A DNA stretch of 64,000 bases from positions 47,914,042 through 47,978,041 of the forward strand of contig OZ024745.1 of assembly GCA_964016885.1 (NCBI GenBank), in the 5' to 3' direction. The translations under genes and the position numbers were made by a program. This document shows, one piece after another, positions 11,901 to 24,600 of this stretch. The notes under the pieces were generated by a model, which was not told where the DNA came from, did no database searches, and saw only the letters and a list, made by a program, of their open reading frames with translations. Origin of the DNA: Eledone cirrhosa. Its lineage: Eukaryota > Mollusca > Cephalopoda > Octopoda > Eledonidae. Each line of letters opens with the position of its first letter. The stretch's first letter is position 1.

Positions 11901-14900
11901 GCCAGTTGACAGATCAAACCAAGGAAACTGGTCTTTCCTACCTGCAGTCTACAATGTTTGGCAAGGAGGGGTGGGGGCAGGATTTGAATTCACAATGCAC
12001 AGAACTGGATCAGATACTACAAAACAGCCAGTCCATCTCTTTAACAATATCCCTAACCTGCCAACCTTGGACTGTTTTTTTTTTATTTATCGATTCTGAA
12101 AAAAGGAATGGCAATGTTGACTCTGGTAGCATTTGAACCAGGGTGCAGAGAGCAGGAACAAATACCAAGGCATTTAATCTGACACTCTAACAACTGTTGA
12201 TTCACTGCCTTTTTAAGAAATATTCCATAATAATGAAGAATATATTTTTTATAAGATATCATATAACAGCACAAAGGTAAAATAATATCTCTTGTATTGC
12301 CATTACAAATAAACATATCTGATCTACTTCAGAAAAATCCTCAACACCATCAAATGATTTGGCAATAAAAGGTTTATATCTCTCTTTGATACGACTACTA
12401 GATGAAATGTTTGTGATAAATGTAATGTCATGGGATAATGTAATGAGTTTGTGCTTAGAATCAGAATGGTTGTATGATTGGTCTGTGAAGACAATATCTA
12501 ATATGCAATGAAGAACAATGAGTTGTGTGATTGTTCTTGAAACAAAGGAGTAGAAATTACAAAACAATAAGTGCTCAGTGTGATATAAAAATAATACTCT
12601 AGCACACTTTACTGAATTTATAGGACAATTACAAACCTTTGAAATCTAGATCAAGATTAAACTTATATTTAGTAACAAAGGCTATTTGTATTAGAGGTGT
12701 GATCTTGATTTGTAAATAAAAATTAAGTAGGAACTCAGTGTATAGTCAGTGCAAACAATGGATACACAGAATTGCCATGAAATCTAGGCCAGACTGACAC
12801 TGAATCATTGGCTTTACTAAATAATTATACTGGTTAAGTAATAGAATTTATCTTCAAGTCATAAACAGAACACATGGGCTACTGGAATTGTTAAGTGAAT
12901 GTAGTATATAAAGTTTTACCTAACTGACATAATTGGCTAAGGATTACATTGTAGTTAGGGATCAAAAGAGAAATTTAGAGAGCTGTTATGTCTACAGGAA
13001 ACAGGGTTGTTCTTTTTATGCATGTGGCAGTAAAACAGAAGCACGGGTACAGATGATTTGTGTGAATGAAGAGGAACTAGATGAATATCAACGATATGAT
13101 AAGCAATTATAACTTTGCAAGGAAAGTTTAATAGAAGTTGAAAACTGAAAAAGTACAAAAAGTACTGGCTAATATATGCACGCAAGAGGCTAGGATGGAC
13201 AGGAAATTTTAATTAATGACACAGGCTGAAAAAGTACCAATTAATGGTAGTGGTAAAAATACCCAGAGTAGAAGTTGATAAAACAAAAAAGACTTGGACA
13301 GAAGTAATTAGATCAAAGGTAAGATTAAGTGACATAAGATTAAGATATATGGAAGGAGCACTGTTGCAGTTCCATCAAAACTTTACAGTCCCCCCCCCCC
13401 CCCTCTCGAAAAATTATGATAATGGTTGATGTTATGATGAAAGTGAACTTCATTGCACCATTTATTGAAATACATAACTAAATGAATGAAACTACAAAAC
13501 TACTATTTCACCAATCATAGTACAAATTCAACAACAAAGAAACTTCAAAGATAGATATAGATATTTCAGAACAAACCCAATCATTTTACAATATATTGTT
13601 TCTATCAACTATTGTAAACTCAAGATTAAACTGACAAAGACAGGATTTCTTTAAGAATTAATATCAACACTTTTTTAAGCAATCTGCACGAGATCACATC
13701 TGATTCTATGTATGATACGAAAGCTGTTCAACATTAAGTTTAAACATTCTATCACAATTCCATTTAAGTATAATTTATTATGTTCCAAACACCAGCTCAA
13801 TTCTGAAAGAGTTATTTTACTTAATTGCTTCAAACTATTAATTATTTTCAAAATTAACTAAAACATAAAAGCAATGTATTTTATTAGACATGAGTAGAAA
13901 TGATTAATAATTTTTAAAAATATAAAGTTATAGATTCCATTTTCTTAGATTTTATAAAACTGTAAACATAAGTGAGTTGAAAATTATTTTTCTTTTTTTC
14001 AACATGTAATGGTTAACTGTATGTATCGAATATTTAGTGCAAATATAGACAAGATAAACATACATTCAACCATGCTAGCATGGAAAAAATGGACATTAAA
14101 CAGAGATGACGATGACATGAAACATCTAGTAGATAAACCTTAACGGAATAATAACCAAATTAAGTTCCTACAGAAAACGTGATGAGCATACACCTAGTTA
14201 TCTACACTATTTCAACAACTTTCCTTTTTCTTTCTAACATACCCAACCTATAATTGTAGTTTATTCCTAGTAGTTCGTTAGGCTTAACTTAGATTTCCTC
14301 CTCACATTTAAACACATAAATACAATAATAAATTATGGCAGATTATTATAATGGTATGATTGTAACTTGTACTGACAGAACTGTGTACCTCATACGTGTA
14401 CATGTATATTTGTCTATATCTACATATATTTGTGATAATATGCATAAGAGGATATACATGTGCATGTATATGTTATCGTATATATATTTGTAGAATAAAG
14501 GGAAAAACTCAATGCAAGGAAGCTTTTAAAACAGCATAATGCCGTCAATGACAGAATTGGGTAAAATTTACCTCAAAGGATAGAAATCAGTGGCGAGAAG
14601 TGTGTTGGCCCACAGAAGTGATAGGAAGAAGGAAGAAAAAAATAAAATGGATGAGAGGAGATCAGACAAACATTTAAATACTCTCACTTCTGTGAGCCAA
14701 CACACTTCTAGCCACTGATTTCTATCCTTTGAGGAAAATTTTACCCAACGCCTTTATTGACGGCATTTTGCTGTTTTAACAGCTTCCTTGCATTGAGTTT
14801 TTCCTATTCTTCTACGAATTCTAATACACTCACGCTTCAAACTTGATATTCGAGATAACTTTGTTTGTATACATATATATATATATGAAGTACACATCCA

Positions 14901-15491
14901 CATAGTCAGACTAACATAGGTTCTTATTTCAACCAGTTACTTTCTTAAATCAACACCATATATTACAAACTGGTTCTTAATCATTATGCAAAGTAATTCT
15001 ACTTAATCATGCCATAACACTGGACATAAATTAAACAGAGAGCTCAATTCTGTGTCATCTCCTTTGTGAGGTTTAATTGGGCAAGGTCAGCTTTATCACT
15101 TCACTCCAAGTTTTCATAGGTCTTTCTCTTTCATAGTTTCCGTCAACTTTGAGTGCCATGCACCTTTTTATATATGCGTCATCCTCCATATGCATCATAT
15201 GTTCAAACCACCACTATCTCATCTCCTGTACACTGCATCTGATCCCTAGTTTTTCTGTTTCACTGATGCTTTGACATTCACACACACTACTATTCAACAT
15301 CCATCGGAGCATGCAAGCTTCATTTTTCTGAGCATTTAATAGAGCTTCTTTCCTGCAAGCTCTTGCGCAATGACAACATATGAAACCTATGTTCTCCGTT
15401 AGCCTGCCTGAGGTCTCACCACATCTCTTGTGTACCCATAGTTTACAATACATATATCCACACACACATATATATGATGATGATGATGATG

Positions 15492-15527
<36 letters not shown>

Positions 15528-18500
15528 TTTAAGTTTTTTGTCAGTACATTCACCTACAATAGTTAAAAAAGCCCACAACACCCGCACCGTGAAGGTCTAG
15601 AAATACTGGCTATGGATTTAGAAATCGTGTTGGTTCAAATTAGCTGCAAAGGTCTCAAGGAAATTTTTTTTTTTAAAAACCAATAAAAAAAAAAAGTTAA
15701 AACATGAACATAGTCCTATATGTAATAATAATAATAATAATATTTATTATATAATAAGGGTGTATATGAAGGCATATATGGTATCATAATATATAATAAA
15801 CATACATAAATCTCGCAATGAATATTTTAAGCTGTGACCATCACAGCTATCTTAGTAGCTATATGAAAATGTCATACATGTTTCTGGATTTTTATTTGTC
15901 ATTGACATTTACTCACTTATAATTTAATGTGTATATATTATACTTACATATAGTGCATATGCCTTCATATGTACCGCTCTTATGAACACCGCTATGTCAG
16001 TGCCGTAGCACTGACATAGCGTTGTTACATAAACACACAAATAGAGAGAATGGGAGGGAGGAAGCGGTAGACTGAGTGAGAGAGAGTATATATATACTTA
16101 CATTTTCATAGAAAGAAAATTTAAGAGCAGATTCAGGGGCAATTTTGAAAACATTGATCCCATTGCCTCGCCACAGGGATTTCACTCCACCTTCTTCCAA
16201 CATGTGTTTGAAACCTGAGCGAATTCCAGATTTTCCATGCACCTGTATTGATTAATTAAATGGGAGACAGTGAAAAAGAAGAAGTCGGAAATGAGAATGA
16301 GTGGGTGATTGGAGGAGTTGGTTGGTGAGCAAGTGAATGAGTGGGTGAGTATTTGAGTAAGTATGAGAAGTGTTAGAGCAACAGAGATATTTTACTTTTC
16401 CTTTTTACTTTTTTCAGTTATCTGACAATGGCCATGTTGGAGCACTGCCCTGAAGGGGTTTATTCAATCATACCGACCCTTGTACTTTTTTTTCAGGTCT
16501 GGTACTCATTTGTCAATCTACAGACACACACACAATGGGCTTCCACTCAGTTTCTGCCTACCAAATTTTATTCATTCACAAGGTACTGATCAATCCAAGG
16601 CTATAGTAGAAGATACTTACCCATGGTGCTACATAATAGGGGCTGAACTACATGATTGCAATATTATAAACGTAAAAAAAAAAAAAAAAAAAAAGATAAT
16701 TGGTTTTCTTACCTGTTGAAGAACTTTTAATCTGTCAAGGGGTGCAGTACACGTTCTTGAAACAGCTCCAGCAGTGCCTCCCGCCACGAGGTAACGCCAC
16801 CACATGCCTGACTGTAGCTCTTTTTCTGTAAAGTCATCTGGTACAATGACATTTTCTCCAATGTCGATTACCTGAACAAATAGTGATGGACAGTATTCTA
16901 AAATATTCAAAGGGTCAATCTTGGCAAAGAGTATGTGTTGAGGGGCTAACAAAAGTGTTAACATAATGCAATTTGATCAAACAGTAAATTATCCAGTACA
17001 ATAATTTAAAAAAAAAAATTAAATCAAATAAAAAGGACATGTGAAGTATTCCTGGTAGTATGAGATAGTAACTGCTAGCTGTAACTGAAAATATGTAGTC
17101 ATCATAATACGTCATAAACTAAGTGTGCTTTCTTCTCACATAGGTGAATGAGATTTTGGAGATAAGCCTCATTCATATACATATCAGCTGTGAGAAATAA
17201 GGCAAATTGACATTACAAAACATTATTATTGAGATAAGTGTTTATTAATAAATGATGAATAAATTAAATTTGAATATTTTAAATGCTAAGGAATTTTATG
17301 AAATTGTAACCTATTATTTTCTGTGCCTGTTAAAAAAAAAATGAGAGAATTGAACTAATAGATGTTATCTTGCTTGATTTTAAAAGTTTCCAAGTCTAGT
17401 TCATTGGTGTCAGTTGGTAAATAGATAAGAAATATTTCTCTCATTGCTTGTCTTTGTCTCTCTTTTTCTCTATTACACATTCTTTTTCATTTCTATTAAC
17501 ACGAGTTTTATGTTACTGGGGCAATCAACTGTATGTAGGAACATATGTAAGTGAGATGTCAGACTCGTTGGAGCAATCAACTGTGTGTATGAACATATGT
17601 GAGTGAGATGCAGGACCCTGGCCCATTCGAGAGGTCAACAGCTAGCAAGGAAAACAGACATTAAACAATGATATGTGTACCCAGTTTAGAATAGGTATAC
17701 TGTATCCATGTGTGGTAAGAAGTGAGTAAAAGAGTTGGTGCCAAAAAGAAAATTTGGCATTTGTTTCTTTGAAGCAAGCAGAGTGGCTATATAACAGTTT
17801 TCCACTTTTTCACACCTTTTTGCATTTTCATTGAAGTCTGCAAGATTTTTTTTGAGATGCATAGGCTGTGTAGCAGAGATCAGACAAAGCAGTGCTTCAT
17901 AGTCAGTCCTGTAACTCCATCTGACCAAAGCATCATTTGATCAACACATTCTTGTTCTCAGGTAGTTGAGTGCCTTCCACTGATCCCACAGTGCTTCTGA
18001 GCCAAGAGGGAGGTCCACAGAATAAAAGAATTTCATGTCTGAAGGAGGAAAGTTGTTCTCAAACTTCTCTGATCAAAGTTGGAATCTGATCTCTTCTTGA
18101 GATGTTGTTAGAGGCTGGACATAGATGATGAAGCTTATTTAATTTTAGTCATTTGGTCTGAGATTGATATCCATGAAGGAAGTGGTGTTTATCATTAACA
18201 GGTTTTGTTATTTCAAGTCGAGTGGTAACTTCCTGTGTATCAAAGAAGAAGTGTTCACATTGGGATCCTAACCAAATGATACTTGGTATTACCTGTGAAC
18301 TCTGCTAAATACTTCAACATATTACTCAAAGGTAACAAGATCCAGCAGTAATACACTGCTTCAAAAAAGATCCGATGTCATGAGGTCTCAGAAGGCTAGC
18401 ACTTGCTTTAGCTGGGAAAATGGCCTTAAAATGCATGTTGCATTGTTATTAGTTTTAGAAAGCCAGTAAGAGGTTGAAGTGTCCCTATTTTTAGCACTAT

Positions 18501-21500
18501 GTGTTCTTGAGCTATAAATAAACCTTTAATGAAGCTACATAAAATATCAAGGTTATGAGGTTAATTTTATTGCTTTTAATCTGAAATAAAAATAGATAGC
18601 ATAACTAATGATATTGTTAACACGTGTATTCTAAAATAGAAAAGGCAAAGTTAAGGAGATAAAATGGTGAACTATAAGCAGATGAACAGAGTTCTTATCT
18701 ACTACAGCTGTTTCATGTTTTAAGACAATAAATTTAATCTATTTCTCTTAGTTCATTTCAATGTAGGAAATTATAGCTCTGAGAGACTTGTGTCTTTTCC
18801 AGGGGAATACTTCTACCTACACACACGTGGACATGCCCACAAAGTCAGAAAACAGCACAGTTCCCATGACTTTCTGAAACATTTTTTTACACTCAGAGTT
18901 GCTGAAGCATGGAACAAACTACCTGCATCAGTTGTTAGCTGTCGAGACACTGCATCCTTTAAAGCCTCCATGCTTCTCGAGATCCGCCAACACTACAGCT
19001 AATGTTCCCCCTCCATACACATACACACATGTATACCATGACTCATACACTATTCACTTCCCTGACATTTGTGTATTATTCTATGTACTATACATACACC
19101 TTTGACGAGTTGTAGTGCACCTGAGCACTTTACACAATAATTTCATCATTATTATTATTAACACTATTGATTTGGAGCTAAGCATTACCCTTTATATTGT
19201 TGCAGTTACAGCTCACAACTATGTATGTTTAGCTAATTTCCTATGCAATTGCATCTTATAGGAGCTTTCTCTGATAGGGACTTCAGTTGTATCATGAGTA
19301 TCATGAAAAGACCCTTCTCCCACTAGAGCAACTTGAAATGAAGCCTCTTGCTTAAGGACCCAACAAATCATCTGATCAAAGAAACAAACCCATGGCTCCC
19401 ATGAGTCCAACACCCTAATTACATGTCTATGTGCCTTCACACTACACTTTATAGTTAGAGTAACTCAATATCTGAGGTGATATTACTGTTAAGTTGTTCA
19501 GAAATTAAAGTAGATTTTATGATTTTATTTGTTATGTAGCAGAAATCAAAGCAGTGTTCCATAGTGAGTCCTGTAAACCCCATCTGACCAAAGAATCATT
19601 TGATTGACACATTTGAGTCCCACCCTTGCAAGCAGGGAAAAGCAGACGTAAAATAATGATGATGATGATGATGATTCTTGTTCTCTGGCAGTTGAGTGCC
19701 TTCCACTGATCACATGGTGTTTCTTAGTCAAGAGGGAGGTCCTCAGAATGGAAGATTTTCATGTCTGATGGAGGAAAGTTGTTCTCAGACGTCTTTGATA
19801 AGAACTCTGTGTCATATGTGCTTATAGTTCACCATTTTATTTCCTTAACTACTTCACCTTTTCTATTTTAGAATATACTTGTTAACAATATCATGAGTTA
19901 TGCTATTTATTTTTATTTCAGATTAAAAGCAATAAAATGAACCTCATAACCTTGATATTTTATGTAGCTTCACTAAAGGTTTATTTATAGCTTAAGAACA
20001 CATGGTGCTTAAAATAGGGACATTTAAACCTCTTACCAGCTTTCTAAAACTAATAACAATGCAACATGCATTTTAAGGCCATTTTCCCAGCTAAAGCAAG
20101 TGCTAGCCTTCTGAGACCTTATGACATCGGATCTTTTTTGAAGCAGTGTATTACTGCTGGATCTTGTTACCTTTCAGTAATATGTTGAAGTATTTAGCAG
20201 AGTTCACGGGTAATATTTGGTAGGGATCCCAATGCAAGTTTTATGATTTTATTTGATTCAACGATAAAAATTCATGCAAGGTGTGTCAAATTGCATTTCA
20301 TTTTAAAGCTCATTTTATGTTCTTTCTTTCTAAGCAATTCATTTTTAATATAAATTGCATTTTTGCCGATTTTCAGATCTTTGAAATTAAGATATCAAAA
20401 TAGGATTTTCATTATCATATTTCTAATGAAATACTTTATATTTTAATTTATTAATAATTTTGAGAGGATTTACTAAAATTATAATTTCATTAAAATGGTA
20501 TTTGTAACATAACAAAATGTTCTTATATAAAATTATGTTGGTAGAATTTAAAATAGGTGTTTTGTTACATAGAAACAGAAGTGATTTGGAGCAGATTGGT
20601 TAAACAACATTTAAGAGTGATGAAAGAATTATTGGTTCTTTCCTCATATTCCTATTTTGAGTTAATAACTATTTCATTTGATTAATGTTAGCATGTTGGG
20701 GAAGATTCTGGGTCATTGTTTCAACATCACTATTTCACATGTAACTCAATAGTGTTATCTTAAATGATACATTATGATTAAAATAACTTCAATGAATCAT
20801 GAGGAGGGGGAGGGTGCAAATCTAAAATGGATCTAACAAAAATTTCATGAGAAAAACCGTAGTCATCATTTTAAAGTCTATTTTACCATGCCAGTACATG
20901 TTGAACGAGACCGTTTGAGGCAGATTTCTATGGCCTGATGCTAACCTATTTTTGAATTTTAAGTATGATACAGACCATCAAACATGTAACCACTGAGCAG
21001 TGGGATCTCTATTTATGCAGATCATGTATATACATAGAAAATAAGCTTCATTACAGCTTTCATCTACCAAATTCCCCAACAAGTCATTTTTTGGGCCGAA
21101 GATTATAGTTGAAGTCACTTGTCCTAGGTGCAATGAAGTGGAATAGACCAGATAATTGTGAAACAAAAATCACCTCAGTATGGATTGAGTAATCGAGACA
21201 GAAGAGGGAAAAAAATCCTGAAACACTTGTGTTTGGCATTCGTACAGCTTAAAATGTATACAGTAGACTTCATCATCATCATCATCATCATCGTTTAATG
21301 TCTATCTTCCACGCTAGCATGGGTTTAGACGGGAATTGTCCCACTTGAGGCAAGATTGGTTGTCTTGCTCGTGTAGGACTGCCTGGCAGGTTTTCTACAG
21401 CTGGATGCCCTTCCTAACACCAACCATGTTTACAGTGTGGACAGAGGTTTTTACCGTGTTACTTACACGGCCACATTACAGCGTGGACTGTGTGTTTTTT

Positions 21501-21596
21501 TTTTTGTGACACCTACACGACCTCATTTATTTAGGACTGGATGTTGTGGTACCAACATAACTTTATGTTTATTATACATTAACATACTGAATATGC

Positions 21597-21635
<39 letters not shown>

Positions 21636-24600
21636 CATACACACACATACTAAACAGGTTTGTAGTTTTTATTCTCCAAATGTCACTCACAAGGTTATAA
21701 TAAAAGACACTTGCCTAATAGATCAAGCAATAGTACTAAAGTCAAAGTAACATGGTTATAAAGTAAATGTCTTAACCACAGGGCCAAGCCTGTCCTAAGC
21801 CCAGGATAAAATTCATTTTTATAACATTTAATATTTGGATCAGATGCAGTGTGCAAGGGATATGGACATGTGATGCGTATGGAGGATGACAGCTGTACCA
21901 AAAGGTGCAAAAGTTGATGGAAGCTATGGAATAAGAAGACTCAGGAAAACTTGGGATGAAGTGATAGAAGCTGACCTGACTCGACTCATAATGTGATAAC
22001 TCGTCTAACCCATGCAAGCCTGGAAAATAGACATTAAATGGTGATGAGGATGATGTTGGGAGTTAAATAAATGGTTGTATAAATATTGATATCAACAAAT
22101 GTTGGAATCTACACAGCCTTGCAGACCCCATGACAAGCTTTTCCCTTGTCCTCTCATATGTGCCACCTTCATTCCCCAACAACATGGCTTTCACCCCCAA
22201 CCCCCCAATCACCCTAAGCCATGATTTTTTTTGGTCATCCCCTTCCTCTCACCCAGTTACTTTTATCCTTCCTCAATACATGACCCAACCATCACTCCAT
22301 TTCTGTTCACTGGCTCTATTCCCATCATCTTTCATTGTTTGTCTTCTATTTCCAGCATTCCATCATTGCTTGTCTTCCTTTCTCTCATTGATATTCCACT
22401 CATTCACCAGACCATTCTCATTTCAATTCTTTCCAGCCTTCTCTGCTATTCTAGCACAGGTTGGATGTATCACCATGGTTTGAGACAAGATGTGTTTGAA
22501 AAACACATCTTGCTCAAATGATCCATATTTTGGCATAGTTTCTATGGCTGGATGCTTTTCCTAATGCCAATGACTTTGCAGAGTATACTGGAGGTATTTT
22601 ATCATGACACCAGCACTACCACTTTACAGAGTGTACTGGGTGCATTTTATTGTGGCATCAACACTAAAGATGTGTACTCAGCAAAACTAAAGAGACTCTT
22701 TATCTTTACCCCCACTTTATTTTTCTTTGTTAATCCTTGAATCAAAAAACTATTTTCTTTCATTTGAAGTTAAAGGTAGTTATAAAAATAAAGTTCTAAT
22801 GTCATAATACCAAGAAAATTGAGCAGTGATTTTATTTTTTGAATTTGTATTGATGTTATCAAAGCTTTCTACATATTCATGAAATAAGAAAGTAACTCAC
22901 TGTAGAATGCCTCCAATAAGCAATAATATCGTGGATATTTTGGCTTGGATGAAGAAGGAGATACTCGCGCCATTCGTCCCAATCAATTTTTAAAGTTCCA
23001 TCCTTGTCCATTCTGAAAGAAATAAGGAGAAAAGGAATATATATTATAAAGCAATACTGAAAAATGCCTGCAAATAAATGACAAATAGCTATTTATATTA
23101 GAATCAAATATATAATGATGATGAAAATGATGATATACTTAGATACTTGGTTTCAAATAAGTTGATATTTCTTTTATACAATTTAACACACAAAATGCAA
23201 ATACATGCACACTATTTTTGAATCTCATTGGCAGAGAAGGCCGACTTCTGTCATGGATGATAATATTTCAGAACAATTTTTTTCAGTTTGTAGCATTTGT
23301 GCAACACATCTGTATGCATCTGCACACATACACACAGAGCCAAACTATTTTACTTTATAATAAAATGAGCCTATTGACATACTCTATAACCAAAAAATAC
23401 TGCATGTGTGTGTGTGTGTGTGTGTGTATACATTCAGAGATAAAGACAGATACAGACAACACCATTGGTAGAGAACACTGACTGCTAGCATAAATAAAAG
23501 CATTTGATTACATTTAGGATATTTACCCACATCTATGCTTTTGCACATTTTTAATTGGGTTCCATGAATTCAAAATAAAAATTCTAGAAACCATTTTTGT
23601 CAGATTGTAGCATCTGTATATAACAAATGGACATGAAAGTGCTGTACAATAATCAAACAATAATACACCATGTCATCATCCTCCTCATTTTACGTCCGCT
23701 TTTCCCTGCTTGCAAGGGTTGGACGGGTCCTATTCAGCACAGCATCTCTCCACTTGTCACGGTCCTTCGTCATCTCCTCGGTGAGTTTCAGCGATCTGAG
23801 GTCTGCTCTCACCACCTTCGCCCATGTTTTCCGTGGTCTACCTCTACTATGTCTTCCCTCCACTGGGACTTCCTGGCACTTCTTCACCCATACGCATCAC
23901 ATGTCCATATCATCTCAGCCTTCTATCCTGCACACCACAACTTATCCCTCTTATACCCAGTTTCTTTCTCAACTCGTCTATGCTTGGTCGTTCACGCACA
24001 TTGACATTGCACATCCAACGGAGCATACTTGCTTCATTTCTCTCCAGCGGTCGCATATCTTCTGCAGTTGCTGCCCATGTCTCATTACCATGCAGCATCG
24101 CGCATCTCACACAGGCATCATATAACTGTCCTTTCGTACGCAGGGAGAAACCCTTCTTTGTCAACTCTTTACACAAATTTACACAATGCATTTTCTATAT
24201 CAGTCATCTTGCTACAATAACAAGTTTGCTTTCCCTTCACAAGGTCCTGGGTCCTAATCCTACATTTGTTCTTGTAAATAGTTACCTGTATGTCATTTGC
24301 ACATATATGCTGAACATTTATCTAAGAGATAAATTAAGATATCATTTTTATCTTCCATTTGTCAGTAATCAACATAAATGGATTCTCTTAGGCAAATCAC
24401 AAATTTACCAAAGCACAAATTTAAGTTTGTATGATTGTTACGTATCCAGTAATCCTGGTATACATGGCATACTATCCTAGACTCCAAAAATTAAATAAAT
24501 TCAATACTGTTGCCATCATTATTAACAACACTGATCCACTAATTATAATAGAGAATGTAGACTCTACTGGTCACATTGACAGGTATATTTTAATTTATTT

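Noticed and set aside
22130..22521. Plus-strand 117- and 96-codon frames in a C/T-rich stretch
   Set aside because: Low-complexity pyrimidine bias explains the open frames. There are no domains and no splice context.
23627..24480. Several long plus-strand frames (up to 218 codons)
   Set aside because: They are shadows of the LINE C-terminus coded on the minus strand. The translated text has no domain and the true frame shows RTE motifs.
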